Of a stretch of 64,000 nt of DNA, positions 35,043 to 43,677 are shown in pieces. How positions within the stretch are numbered: position 1 is the first letter of the stretch; each line of letters opens with the position of its first letter. Source of the DNA: Alteribacter keqinensis (GTDB lineage Bacteria; Bacillota; Bacilli; Bacillales; Salisediminibacteriaceae); contig NZ_RHIB01000003.1 of the NCBI RefSeq assembly GCF_003710255.1, forward strand, positions 248,001 through 312,000, given 5' to 3'. The notes under the pieces are model-generated. The model did not search any database, had not been told where the DNA came from, and saw nothing but the letters and a program-made list of their open reading frames with translations. A program made the translations under genes and the position numbers.

Positions 35043-35321
35043 AACGACCCCTCCTATAGAAATGCTTCTAACTACTCACGTTCCCTCACTGCTGTATTTG
35101 AAACGGCATTTCCACTGTCTGAACCTCGGGTATTTATGTTTTTTTAGCGGCAAAGTAAAGCAGGGAGCAGGGAAAGGAGAGGTATTACTTTGAGCTGGTT
35201 GTCTTTTGGATTAAAGGATAATGATGGATGAGAAGGGTTTGTTTTTCTATTTTGGAGGGTACAGCATACTAATCGTTTAATTAAAGATCCAGGTTGACGA
35301 GGCCATGGAAGGAGGCCAATT

Positions 35322-35516
35322 TTGTACTATACTAAAGAAGAAATCCGTTTGATGCTCGATCATCTGGATGATCGTGAATTAGGTAAAGTATACCATTACA
35401 TTGTGAAACTAAAAAAAGAAAACAGGCAACGGCGTTCGATGAACGGTGAAGCGTCCGGACCAAAGAAAAAAGCGTCCGGATCAACAGAGGAATCGGCCCA
35501 AATGGAAAATGAATAA
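35322..35516 (+). CDS. Tiny two-helix protein, paralogue 1 of 3
   Basis: A 64-residue protein. Its first ~35 residues (TKEEIRLMLDHLDDRELGKV then YHYIVKL) align with those of the genes at 36508 and 38215: T-K-E-E-(I/V)-R-x-M-(L/I)-D-x-L ... V-(Y/H)-x-Y-(I/L)-x-K-L. The pattern suggests two short helices, as in small DUF2281-like or partner-binding modules. The tail is basic, then acidic and disordered. The start is TTG 35322 with GGAAGGAGG 6 bases upstream. Function unknown. Confidence 0.7.
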   Translation: MYYTKEEIRLMLDHLDDRELGKVYHYIVKLKKENRQRRSMNGEASGPKKKASGSTEESAQMENE

Positions 35517-35665
35517 TGGATTATAAGCATGCCCCGGTGCATGCTTCTTTCTTTGAACATTATGTTATGCATATGATGACATGCACCCAGAATAACGTAT
35601 GACTACAGGAACTTTTTATTTTTCTTTATTCGGGTAAAAACATAATACGCGAAAGGGGAAAAACG

Positions 35666-36424
35666 ATGAACTACCAGCAATCAAAGATTCTCAAATGGAC
35701 GAACGTCTTTGCCCTCGTTATTGTGATTGTTGTAAATGTGCTCTCCAATACGCTGCCTATAAACGGTCAGACGGCAGGGGAAATTTCAGACAGGTTAAAT
35801 GTCTTGTTCACTCCGGCAGGATATGTTTTTTCCATATGGAGTGTGATCTATCTCCTCGTGATCATCTGGGTCTTCCGTCAGTTTTTTGCCCGGCCTGCCG
35901 ATGAGGAAGCGTATGCAAACATTGGGTACTGGTTTGTTATCAGCTGCTTTTTTAACGTAGCGTGGCTTTTGTTGTTTCACTACGAATACTTTCTCCTGAC
36001 AATGGTAGCTATGATTGGTCTGCTTATCAGCCTGATCATTATCTACAGGGTGATTATGCTCACCCCTCATACGACTTTTTTTATGCGCCTGCCGTTCTCT
36101 GTTTATCTGGGATGGGTTTCGGTAGCGACGATCGTGAATGTAGGCGTTGTTTTTAACAGCCTCGGTTTTGAGGAAGGGCTGTTTCTTTCAAACGTGACGT
36201 GGACGATCCTGCTCCTGATTGTGGCTCTGGCTCTTGGAATCTGGTTTACAGCCACAAACCGTGATCCGTTTTATTCCTTTGTTCTTGTCTGGGCCTTTAT
36301 CGGTATTGGCGTTGAAAGGCAGGGAGAATACCCGGCCATTGCCGTTTCGGCCTGGGCGGCAGCAGCGATTCTCGGCTTGTATCTTGTGTACTACTTTGTG
36401 ACCAAAAAAAGAATTTACCAGTAA
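35666..36424 (+). CDS. TspO/MBR-like tryptophan-rich membrane protein, extended form
   Basis: A 252-residue membrane protein with about seven hydrophobic segments. The core resembles the TspO/MBR family: LFTPAGYVFSIWSVIYLL near residue 48, and WFVISCFFNVAWLLLFHY around 95. It is longer than the usual ~155-residue bacterial TspO and seems to carry two more membrane helices at the C-terminus. GAAAGGGG precedes the ATG. Ligand (porphyrin, lipid) and role are unknown. It lies between two of the tiny two-helix paralogues. Confidence 0.7.
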   Translation: MNYQQSKILKWTNVFALVIVIVVNVLSNTLPINGQTAGEISDRLNVLFTPAGYVFSIWSVIYLLVIIWVFRQFFARPADEEAYANIGYWFVISCFFNVAWLLLFHYEYFLLTMVAMIGLLISLIIIYRVIMLTPHTTFFMRLPFSVYLGWVSVATIVNVGVVFNSLGFEEGLFLSNVTWTILLLIVALALGIWFTATNRDPFYSFVLVWAFIGIGVERQGEYPAIAVSAWAAAAILGLYLVYYFVTKKRIYQ

Positions 36425-36507
36425 AAGAAAGATTAATTCCACTGCAGAAGGGAATACCCTGTATAACACTTTTATTGAACCCAATGGAAACAAGGAGGAT
36501 GTTATAC

Positions 36508-36738
36508 ATGGCAGCAACAAAAGAAGAAGTTCGTACAATGATTGATGAATTATCAGAAGAGCAGGTGGAAGCTGTTCACGAATACCTTGAGAAACTTGTA
36601 GATACGGAAAAGATGGAGCATGCTAAAGATGAAGGGGAAGACGGACCCCACGAGCAGGATTCAAAAACAAAAGCTGCTGACGTTAGCGTAACCGATGACC
36701 TTGCCCACCGGGACCGAGGCGGCGACAGTGAACGTTAG
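36508..36738 (+). CDS. Tiny two-helix protein, paralogue 2 of 3
   Basis: A 76-residue protein starting MAATKEEVRTMIDELSEEQV with a second helix VHEYLEKLVD. It shares the N-terminal module with paralogues 1 and 3. The remaining 40 residues are very acidic and probably unstructured. I chose ATG 36508, with AAGGAGG 8 bases upstream; the longer start at 36475 has no site. The terminator that follows is shared with the convergent kynureninase gene. Confidence 0.7.
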   Translation: MAATKEEVRTMIDELSEEQVEAVHEYLEKLVDTEKMEHAKDEGEDGPHEQDSKTKAADVSVTDDLAHRDRGGDSER

Positions 36739-36747
36739 ACGTATAAT

Positions 36748-36793
36748 CAAAAAGTCCGGCCTGTCAGAAATCTGATTGGCCGGACTTTTTTTT
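36748..36793. terminator. Bidirectional terminator between paralogue 2 and kynU
   Basis: AAGTCCGGCC pairs perfectly with GGCCGGACTT; Ts follow on the right and As precede on the left. Confidence 0.88.
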
Positions 36794-38069
36794 ATGCAAT
36801 CACGTTCCGTTTGTTGGAATACGTTTTGTGATCTTTGTTTTTGATAATAGAAGCAAGGGTTTCAACAGTTTGCCAAACATCGTGATAGCTTGTATAAAAA
36901 GCGACAGGTGCAAGACGGATGGCGTCTGGTGATCTGAAATCCGGGACGATACCCTTGGCTTTCAAGGCTTTACATATGCTTGCAGCTTCTTCATGTCTCA
37001 AACATATGTGCCCGCCCCGGCGGTGAGGCTCTCGAGGGTTTTCAAGGGTAAAACCCAGCCCTTCAAGCTTTTGGTCCGCAAGTGTAATAAAGTAATCGGT
37101 CAGTGACAATGATTTTTCCCTTACCAAGTCGATTCCCACTTCAAGGAACATTTCAAGAGAACCGAGAAGAGGAGCTGTGCTCAGCACGTGGGGGGTGCCG
37201 ATCTGATAGGCACCGGCATCAGGAGCCGGGGTAAACGTATGAGCCATATCAAATTGCTTGTCTTTATCCGATCCAAACCAGCCGGCAAGCCCCGGCTCAG
37301 TGCCGAAGTGACGCTCGTGGACGTAGAGACCGCCCACACCGCCAGGGCCGTTGTTCATGTACTTGTAATTGCACCACATGGCAAAGTCTACGCCCCAGGC
37401 ATGGAGGTCGTGCGGCAGTGCACCGATCGAGTGAGCTAGGTCAAACCCGATGATGATGCCGCGCTTACGGGCTTCCTCTGTGAGACGCTTCATGTCCAGA
37501 ACCTGACCGCTTCTGTAAAGAACAGATGGAAGCAGAATAAGAGCGACGTCATCAGTCATCGCTTCGATAATCGAATCTTCATTCAGCGTCTGTCCGTCTT
37601 CGCTTTCTACCTGGATAAGGTGTTCAGCGGGTTCAAAGCCGTTTCGTTTAAGCTGGCTTTTCAGGGCGTAGATGTCTGATGGAAATGTGATCGCATCGGC
37701 GAGTATTTTCGTCTTCTTGTTTGTTGGTTTGTAAAAGGTTGATACAAGCTGGTGAATATTCACGGTAATGGATCCGGTCACGATTACTTCCTCAGGCTTG
37801 GCCCCGATAAGGGGGGCGGTTTTTCGGCCGAGCTTTTCGGAGAAATAAAACCACGGTTCTTCCCCGTTCATCCAGCCGTCAATCCCTTGATTCTTCCAGT
37901 CCTCAAGTGAGGTGTAGAGTGCCTGTTCGGCCCGTTTGGAAAGAAGGCCGAGGGAGTTGCCGTTCATGTAAATGGTATCTTCATTTATATAAAACTCTGA
38001 TTTGTATTTGGAGAGGGGGTCTTGTCTGTCGAGTTCAACTGCTTTCTTTTCTGAAAAATCGGTGGTCAT
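36792..38069 (-). CDS. kynU: Kynureninase
   Basis: A PLP enzyme splitting kynurenine to anthranilate and alanine, 425 residues, the normal size. Family stretches: [10 protein letters not shown] near residue 33, [37 protein letters not shown], the PLP Lys in [15 protein letters not shown], and [12 protein letters not shown] chose ATG 38069 (MTTDFSEKK), preceded by AAAGGAGG; the longer ORF has no supported start. No tryptophan dioxygenase or kynurenine formamidase gene lies in the window, so the other pathway genes must be elsewhere, or the enzyme takes imported kynurenine. Confidence 0.92.
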   Translation of the reverse strand: MTTDFSEKKAVELDRQDPLSKYKSEFYINEDTIYMNGNSLGLLSKRAEQALYTSLEDWKNQGIDGWMNGEEPWFYFSEKLGRKTAPLIGAKPEEVIVTGSITVNIHQLVSTFYKPTNKKTKILADAITFPSDIYALKSQLKRNGFEPAEHLIQVESEDGQTLNEDSIIEAMTDDVALILLPSVLYRSGQVLDMKRLTEEARKRGIIIGFDLAHSIGALPHDLHAWGVDFAMWCNYKYMNNGPGGVGGLYVHERHFGTEPGLAGWFGSDKDKQFDMAHTFTPAPDAGAYQIGTPHVLSTAPLLGSLEMFLEVGIDLVREKSLSLTDYFITLADQKLEGLGFTLENPREPHRRGGHICLRHEEAASICKALKAKGIVPDFRSPDAIRLAPVAFYTSYHDVWQTVETLASIIKNKDHKTYSNKRNVIA

Positions 38070-38214
38070 GGCTGATGCCTCCTTTAAAGTCTTAGGTCTC
38101 TTTTCTTTCATTCTAGATGAAGGTTTTGAAATCCTCCAATGGATAGAAGAGGGGATTGAAAGATGCGGTAATTGGGAAAAGAAGCTGTACAACGTTTTGT
38201 AAAGGATGAGTGAC

Positions 38215-38430
38215 ATGAATAAACAAGAGCTTCACAGAATCGTTGATCATCTCGATCAGGCTGAGCTTGATGAGGTACACGACTACCTGATACAACTGAG
38301 GAATGCAGAAGAAGTGGAACTGTCAAAAGGGCAGATGGAAGGCTTTTATGATCAGGATGAGTACTTTGAAGAAGGTGAGGTTAACGAGGAGGATGTAAAG
38401 AAAAGGGAAGATATGAAACTGCGTGAGTAA
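38215..38430 (+). CDS. Tiny two-helix protein, paralogue 3 of 3
   Basis: A 71-residue protein beginning [20 protein letters not shown] with second helix [10 protein letters not shown], homologous to the N-terminal modules of the proteins at 35322 and 36508. The acidic tail ends [11 protein letters not shown] chose ATG 38215 with AAAGGA upstream rather than ATG 38206, which touches that site. It is divergent from kynU. Function unknown; three copies in 3 kb suggest duplication with diverged tails. Confidence 0.7.
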   Translation: MNKQELHRIVDHLDQAELDEVHDYLIQLRNAEEVELSKGQMEGFYDQDEYFEEGEVNEEDVKKREDMKLRE

Positions 38431-38440
38431 GAGTCAGGCT

Positions 38441-38467
38441 GCCGCTCCGGGATGGGGCGGCTTTTTC
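38441..38467 (+). terminator. Intrinsic terminator after paralogue 3
   Basis: GCCGCTCC pairs with GGGGCGGC (one mismatch or wobble), then five Ts. Confidence 0.75.
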
Positions 38468-38521
38468 TGTGCGAAGGAGGGAGTGCAGGTGGGTGTTGGG
38501 GAATTCAGGGAATAAGGTGGA

Positions 38522-38661
38522 GGATTGAGGAAAATTAAGAATGGATTTTCGGGAAAATAGCAGTGGATTGAGGAAAAAAGAAATAGATTCCGGAAAAATA
38601 GCAGTGGATTGAGGAAAAAAACAGTAGATTCAGGGAAAAAAGAATAGATTCAGGAAAAGTG
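38522..38661. repeat. About-21-bp degenerate tandem repeat, locus D (7 units)
   Basis: Units aligned on RGATTSMGGRAAAA start at 38522, 38543, 38565, 38585, 38606, 38626 and 38646, so steps vary from 20 to 22. The sequence is unrelated to the other loci, but the period and the position right after a terminator are the same. Between 38662 and 38821 I see nothing else except the ribosome site of the next gene. Confidence 0.75.
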
Positions 38662-38821
38662 GTGGGAACTTCATGATATAAAGAAAAGATTCATGCTAAA
38701 GGCTGCCGGATTCATGAAAAATCAAAAACCATCTCCGTTTTGTTTCCGTAAAAAGAGCGTGGTAAGCTGGTGGAGGTGTTTCATTTACCTGGAAAAAGAG
38801 AATAGAGTTAGGAGAGTCGCA

Positions 38822-39316
38822 ATGTCTCATACACCTCAAGAAGGAAAACAGAATCGGTTTGATTATTTATTTCAGGTCGGGCTGGTGCTTGCCATCATTC
38901 CCGCAGGTTATCCCGGTGGGTGGCCATATATGCTATCTATGGGGGTGGCGGGACTTTCGGTACTGCTTTTCATTTACCGCATTTTTGCAAAACATTCATC
39001 GGTTACAGACGACATGCGCAAGACGGTGAACCGTCTTCGTAAATACAGTGTTCTGGGCCTTTGGGTATCACCGGCGTTTCTTGTGACCATGCAGGTAGTG
39101 CAGGGGGGCCCTCTTGTGGACCGTGTCGTGTATCTGGCTGTCATAGCAGCCGGTCTTTTCGTTATCGTTTATTTGTTTCAGAGAAAGTACGAAGCGCTTC
39201 TGAAGGAGCATGGAGTGTCAAAAGAGAAGGATCAGCCGAAAGGAAGCGACGCGGTTGCTATCGTGTTTTATATTGTCTTATTAGTAATCTTTATTTTAAT
39301 TGTGCAGCTATTTTAG
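38822..39316 (+). CDS. Small polytopic membrane protein, unrecognised
   Basis: A 164-residue protein with four likely membrane helices: VGLVLAIIPAGYPGG (about 20-35), YMLSMGVAGLSVLLFIY, VVYLAVIAAGLFVIVYLF and VAIVFYIVLLVIFILIV at the C-terminus. I chose ATG 38822, preceded by TTAGGAGAG; the longer frame from 38693 is unsupported. It ends 30 bases before the propeller gene, so the two may be co-transcribed. No family assigned. Confidence 0.65.
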   Translation: MSHTPQEGKQNRFDYLFQVGLVLAIIPAGYPGGWPYMLSMGVAGLSVLLFIYRIFAKHSSVTDDMRKTVNRLRKYSVLGLWVSPAFLVTMQVVQGGPLVDRVVYLAVIAAGLFVIVYLFQRKYEALLKEHGVSKEKDQPKGSDAVAIVFYIVLLVIFILIVQLF

Positions 39317-39346
39317 TTTTTCATAAACAAAGTGGAGGCGAAGCCA

Positions 39347-40366
39347 ATGGTGAACATCTATTTTTCATCACACGGATCCATTGTACATGTAGTAGGTGAA
39401 GGGGATTCCTGGAGTGTAAACGATGTGGACCTTGAGAAGGGGGACATCCAGTCTCTCGCTGTGGATCCATACAGTGGAGCGATATTTGCAGGAACGTTTG
39501 ACCACGGTTTGTACCGGTCTGAAAACGGAGGAGAGACCTTCGAGAGAATTGGAGAGGATGTTTTGCACGAACGGGTAACGGCACTTCACGTAGCTCCGCT
39601 GCAAGGTGGGGGGACGTACGGAACTTTATATGCCGGCACCGAGCCGAGTGAGTTGTACCGGTCGGCTGACGGAGGGGAAACATGGAAACGGATGCCTGCC
39701 TTAACGGAGCTGCCTTCAAAATCTGAATGGAGCTTTCCGCCACGTCCGGAAACCCACCACGTCCAAGCCATAGCAACAAACTATCATGAGCCGGGTTTGA
39801 TACTCGCTGGAATTGAACTTGGCGGGGTGATGCGTTCGGTTGATAGCGGAGATACGTTTGAGGATCGCAAAGAGGGCTCCCAGTTCGACGTGCATGATAT
39901 CGTCCTCCATCCGATTGAAAAAGATGTCATCTATGAAGCAGCCGGAGGAGGGTTCGCCGTAAGCCAGGATGCCGGCCGGACCTGGTCAACGGATAATCAA
40001 GGGCTCGGCGACTTTACGTATCTGGTCCAGGCAGCGACAGATCCTTCCGATCACAACGTGGTGATTGCGGCGGGAGCGGAAGGACCTGGGACGGCGTATG
40101 TGCCGGACACAGCACGGTACCGCCTGTTCAGAAAAGAAGGAACAAGCCCGTGGGAACGAATCGCTGATGGTCTTCCGGAAGAGGAGGGGACAACCGTTCC
40201 GCACCTCCTTACCCATACGGGAGAACCGGGGGCTTTTTACGCCGTCTGTAACCGGGGTATCTACCGTTCTGCCGATCAGGGAGAAAGCTGGACCGAACTT
40301 CCCCTGGAATGGCCGCCGTTTTTACAAAAGCAACGGATCAATGCCGCTTGTATAAAGGAAATCTAA
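39347..40366 (+). CDS. Asp-box (BNR-like) beta-propeller protein
   Basis: A 339-residue protein with five Asp-box motifs of the S-x-D-x-G-x-T-(W/F) type: SENGGETF, SADGGETW, SVDSGDTF, SQDAGRTW and SADQGESW, spaced as propeller blades. Related repeats occur in sialidases and in Ycf48-like or VPS10-like propellers, but no sialidase catalytic residues are evident. There is no signal peptide, so it is probably cytoplasmic. I chose ATG 39347 with GGAGG 8 bases upstream. It probably forms a unit with the small membrane protein before it. Confidence 0.78.
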   Translation: MVNIYFSSHGSIVHVVGEGDSWSVNDVDLEKGDIQSLAVDPYSGAIFAGTFDHGLYRSENGGETFERIGEDVLHERVTALHVAPLQGGGTYGTLYAGTEPSELYRSADGGETWKRMPALTELPSKSEWSFPPRPETHHVQAIATNYHEPGLILAGIELGGVMRSVDSGDTFEDRKEGSQFDVHDIVLHPIEKDVIYEAAGGGFAVSQDAGRTWSTDNQGLGDFTYLVQAATDPSDHNVVIAAGAEGPGTAYVPDTARYRLFRKEGTSPWERIADGLPEEEGTTVPHLLTHTGEPGAFYAVCNRGIYRSADQGESWTELPLEWPPFLQKQRINAACIKEI

Positions 40367-40370
40367 ATGA

Positions 40371-40400
40371 AAAACCGTCTGATTCTCAGGCGGTTTTTTA
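40371..40400 (+). terminator. Intrinsic terminator after the propeller gene
   Basis: AAACCGTCTGA pairs with TCAGGCGGTTT, followed by Ts. Confidence 0.85.
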
Positions 40401-40461
40401 GTTGTGAAATAATAGTCAGAATAAACTTTTTTAAAAAAAATCACCCCAAACATCCATTCCC

Positions 40462-40478
40462 CTGACAGTTTGTGTCAG
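40462..40478. promoter_or_regulatory. Inverted repeat upstream of the DUF4352-type lipoprotein
   Basis: CTGACA-GTTTG-TGTCAG is a perfect 6-bp inverted repeat with a 5-base spacer, 53 bases before the start codon and close to a TATAGT-like -10. It could be an operator; there is no other support. Confidence 0.3.
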
Positions 40479-40530
40479 TGCTGTCATTATAGTAATAAAT
40501 GTAATCACATACTGAAAGGGGAAATAAAAC

Positions 40531-41112
40531 ATGAAAAAAGTAAGAGGATTAATGGCAGGGTTATTTATTTTAGGAGTAATGGCGGCATGCGGGGAATCGA
40601 CGATTGAGAACGTAGATAAAGAGGAGAGCGCAGCAGCGGCAACTGAAACAGACACAGAAGCAGTGGAGGAAGAAGCGGCGGAAACCGAGGATGCTGCCGA
40701 GGAAGAAGTGGTTGAAGAAGAAGGGCTCGGCATTGGGGACACAGTCAACTTTAACGGACTTCATGTGACGGTCAACGAGGTTCGGAAATATGAGGGGGAC
40801 GGAGACTGGGAAACACCGGACAACGACTATTTCCTTATTCTTGACGTGAGCATTGAAAATACGACGGATGAAGCAGCAAACATTTCAACACTGATGCAGA
40901 TGAGCCTCATGGATCCAAGCGGGTACAGCCAGGACATGGATATCTTTGTGGATACGAGAGGAAGTCTTGACGGCGAAGTGGGTGCCGGACGTACGATGGC
41001 AGGAGAAATCAGCTTTGACGTGGAAGATGCGGATTTCTTTGAATTTATTTTCGAGGATCCATTTAGGAGCGGTCAGGCAATCTGGGAAATGGACAGTTCG
41101 GACTGGAACTGA
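40531..41112 (+). CDS. DUF4352-type lipoprotein with acidic linker
   Basis: A 193-residue exported lipoprotein. The signal peptide ends in a lipobox, GVMAAC (Cys near 20). An Ala/Glu/Thr-rich linker follows (about 30-68), then an immunoglobulin-like domain of DUF4352 type (GIGDTVNFNGLHVTVNEV, YFLILDVSIENTTDEAANIS). Such domains are common in Firmicute surface lipoproteins of unknown role. GAAAGGGG precedes the ATG. Single gene. The acidic linker fits a protein exposed to high pH or salt. Confidence 0.8.
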   Translation: MKKVRGLMAGLFILGVMAACGESTIENVDKEESAAAATETDTEAVEEEAAETEDAAEEEVVEEEGLGIGDTVNFNGLHVTVNEVRKYEGDGDWETPDNDYFLILDVSIENTTDEAANISTLMQMSLMDPSGYSQDMDIFVDTRGSLDGEVGAGRTMAGEISFDVEDADFFEFIFEDPFRSGQAIWEMDSSDWN

Positions 41113-41128
41113 AAAGAAACGGGGGAAG

Positions 41129-41160
41129 AAGCCGGGAGGGGGATCTCTCCCGGCTTTTTC
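41129..41160 (+). terminator. Intrinsic terminator of the lipoprotein gene
   Basis: AGCCGGGAG pairs with CTCCCGGCT, then five Ts. Confidence 0.88.
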
Positions 41161-41221
41161 CATAAGGCTCTGTTAAACGTGTGTGTTGATTTACGTTCTC
41201 AGCGCGGGATGAAATACTATT

Positions 41222-41305
41222 AAAAATGCATTTTATTCTATCAAAAATCAGTTTAATACTGTCAAGAATACATTTTATTCTATCAAAAATGCATTTCATT
41301 CTTCC
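41222..41305. repeat. 21-bp degenerate tandem repeat, locus E (4 units)
   Basis: Units AAAAATGCATTTTATTCTRTC begin at 41222, 41243, 41264 and 41285, exactly 21 bases apart. The sequence is unrelated to loci A-D. It lies downstream of a terminator and upstream of the WYL regulator. Confidence 0.85.
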
Positions 41306-41409
41306 AAAGTATACATCGGGTTCAGAGCCAGCTTGCATAAAAAGGAAGTTTTTATTGAAGGAAGGTCAAGAAGAATGTAACAATAGACTTAGAAAGGACG
41401 GTGGTTTCG

Positions 41410-42399
41410 TTGGCACAAGTAAAGCGGCTGGAGAGAGTAGAGAGGCTTTTTTACATCCTGCAGTACCTGACCAATCATGAGTATGCAACGGCCAATGAAC
41501 TTGCGGAGCACTGCAATACATCGGTGCGAAGCATTTACAGGGATATCAAAAAGCTCGTTGATCTCGGCGTAACACTGGACGTGGAAGGACAGTACGGATA
41601 CAAAATGATTCACAAGCCGATTCAGTTCGGAGGACGTCTCACGAAGGAGGAGTGGATGGCGCTTACCCTTTATCCGATTTTATCTGAAGGGATCACGTCG
41701 GGAGAGCATCCCTTTCATCATTCATACCGGACAGGTCTTGAGAAAGTCATGGCTTATGTGCAGAAAGGGGACGAACTGTCAGGGGCCGGGGCAGGCCTTG
41801 GTGAGCGGATCAGGCTCCACTCCCGCCCGAAGGATCCGTCGCAGTTTAACGTGATGCCGACGATGATTCCTGCGATTGCGGCGAACCAGACGGTTGAGGT
41901 TACCTACTATGCGATTCACCGGGATAAAAAAACACAGCGCAAGCTTGATCCGTATTATTTAGTTCCGAGGGAAGGTCATTTATACGTTATTGCCTACTGT
42001 CACCTTCGGGAAGTGATGAGGGTGTTCCGCCTCAGCCGTTTCGAATCGGTAAAGCCGACGGGTGAAACGTTTAAGATTCCCCGCAGTTTCAATATTGATG
42101 AATTTCTGTCCCGCCGCTGGTCAATCATTTCCGATGATACGGAGACGACGTTTCTGGTACGGTTTGAAAAAGAAGCGGCCCGTTATGTGCTGGAAGACGA
42201 CTTTCACGTGGACACAGAAAGAATGCCGCAAAAAGACGGATCCCTTTTGCTTAGGACGACGGTAAACAGCAACGAGGAGTTCTTAAGGTGGATCCGGTCA
42301 TTTGGAATGAATGCGGAGGTTCTTGAGCCAAAAGAGGTGAGGGAGCAGATGGCAGTAGAATACCGGACACTTTTGGGAAAGTACGAAAAAGGTCGCTGA
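41410..42399 (+). CDS. HTH-WYL domain transcriptional regulator
   Basis: A 329-residue DNA-binding regulator. The N-terminal winged helix (ATANELAEHCNTSVRSIYRD, about residues 25-45) is followed by a WYL domain (VTYYAIHRDKKTQRKLDPYYLV, about 165-195, with GHLYVIAYCHLR) and a C-terminal WCX extension. WYL domains bind ligands such as nucleic acids or nucleotides and often control DNA damage or defence genes. The start is probably TTG 41410; GTG 41401 is possible but too close to the AAAGGA site. No obvious target operon is adjacent. Confidence 0.82.
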   Translation: MAQVKRLERVERLFYILQYLTNHEYATANELAEHCNTSVRSIYRDIKKLVDLGVTLDVEGQYGYKMIHKPIQFGGRLTKEEWMALTLYPILSEGITSGEHPFHHSYRTGLEKVMAYVQKGDELSGAGAGLGERIRLHSRPKDPSQFNVMPTMIPAIAANQTVEVTYYAIHRDKKTQRKLDPYYLVPREGHLYVIAYCHLREVMRVFRLSRFESVKPTGETFKIPRSFNIDEFLSRRWSIISDDTETTFLVRFEKEAARYVLEDDFHVDTERMPQKDGSLLLRTTVNSNEEFLRWIRSFGMNAEVLEPKEVREQMAVEYRTLLGKYEKGR

Positions 42400-42405
42400 T
42401 TATAA

Positions 42406-42449
42406 CAATGACTCAGAAGGGAAGTGATCCCGTCTGAGTCATTGTTTTT
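42406..42449. terminator. Terminator between the WYL regulator and ytvI (convergent)
   Basis: CAATGACTCAGA pairs perfectly with TCTGAGTCATTG; Ts follow. The stem overlaps the ytvI stop at 42439. Confidence 0.85.
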
Positions 42450-43566
42450 CTTCTTTAAAGCCGTGCTTTACAAACTGTTTGATGTCTTCGATGACTCCAA
42501 TGTCTTTTAAAATCACGATGATCACAAGGAACAACGGTCCAAGAAAAAGTCCGAACGCCCCGAACACCTGAAGACCTGCAAAGAGGGAGATGAGGACTGC
42601 CAGAGGGTGAAGATTCATACTCGATGACAGGATTTTCGGCTCCAGGGACTGCCTTGCCACAAGGGTAACCCCGTAGACGATGGCAACTCCGATTCCGAGG
42701 GTAATGTCTCCTGTAATGAACAGGTAGATGGCCCAGGGGATTAAAATGGTCCCGGACCCCAGATACGGGAGAATCTCAGCAATCCCCACTACAATGGCCA
42801 GTGTAACAGCCTGTTCCACCCGGATGATGCTGAGTCCCACAAGGACGATGACACTGGTCAGAGCCATGAGGATGAGCTGGGCACGGATAAAGCCGAAGAC
42901 GCGGACTCTGAATGCCCGGCCGAACAGCTTTGTTTTCTTTAAGACAGGTGCGGAAAACACATCGTATATGTATGCCCGCATTTTTCTCCAGTCCTTACCG
43001 ATAAAGTAAACCGATAAAAGAATGAAAAGAATGATGATAATTGATGACGGCACAGCGATCAGGAGCTGGCGGAGGCCGTCTGCGAGTGCCTGTCCGAACT
43101 GGCCGAGAAGCTCGCCTGCCTGCGTGCCGAGACCTGTAATGCTTTCACGAAAAGCCTGTTGCTGCTCCGGGGTAAGGGTGGCAATAATGCCGATAACCTG
43201 CTCCCAGATCGGGAGAATGGTTTCGTTAAAAAATTCCTGCATATGAACAGCTGCTGTTTCAAACCACTGTGGAGCATGTTTTGTAAACTGCTGAACACCG
43301 AAAATGGTGAGAAATACGAGACCCGTAAACACACCGGCGATGGTTGTGAGTCCAACCAGTAAAGCGGTGAGTACAGCGAGTCCGTTTGGAAAACGGAGCC
43401 GTTCTCTGAGCAGCCGGATTAAAGGAAGCAGGGGCCACACAAGAAGAGCGGCGATTAAAAACGGGTATGTAAGGGATAAGAAACGGCCGGTGAGCCACAA
43501 TGCGCCAACTAAAACGAGAGCTGTAATCACTGCCCGTACAAAAACCCAGGCTTGTTCTTTTGTCAT
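42439..43566 (-). CDS. ytvI: Sporulation integral membrane protein YtvI (AI-2E transporter family)
   Basis: A 375-residue polytopic protein of the AI-2E/PerM exporter family with about eight membrane helices. The B. subtilis relative YtvI is made during sporulation. A central soluble segment (about 100-165) is followed by SVYFIGKDWRKMRAYI, and the C-terminal half contains the family's GIAEILPYLGSGTILIPWA and LEPKILSSSMNLHPLAVL stretches. The start ATG 43566 has GGAGGTGATGG upstream. Substrate unknown. Confidence 0.85.
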   Translation of the reverse strand: MTKEQAWVFVRAVITALVLVGALWLTGRFLSLTYPFLIAALLVWPLLPLIRLLRERLRFPNGLAVLTALLVGLTTIAGVFTGLVFLTIFGVQQFTKHAPQWFETAAVHMQEFFNETILPIWEQVIGIIATLTPEQQQAFRESITGLGTQAGELLGQFGQALADGLRQLLIAVPSSIIIILFILLSVYFIGKDWRKMRAYIYDVFSAPVLKKTKLFGRAFRVRVFGFIRAQLILMALTSVIVLVGLSIIRVEQAVTLAIVVGIAEILPYLGSGTILIPWAIYLFITGDITLGIGVAIVYGVTLVARQSLEPKILSSSMNLHPLAVLISLFAGLQVFGAFGLFLGPLFLVIIVILKDIGVIEDIKQFVKHGFKEEKQ

Positions 43567-43677
43567 TCAACCATCACCTCCGATCACTATCCTATTATTT
43601 TTTCCGGAAACAACGAATCCAAAACCTGTGCTCCATAGGTTTCGACTAAAATTTATAATCTCCTGCCTTAAAGCAGA

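Noticed and set aside
35190-35231. A 13-residue frame (MSWLSFGLKDNDG) behind a strong AAAGGAGAGG site
   Set aside because: Too short to support. The site may be left over from a decayed gene or belong to a leader; noted only.
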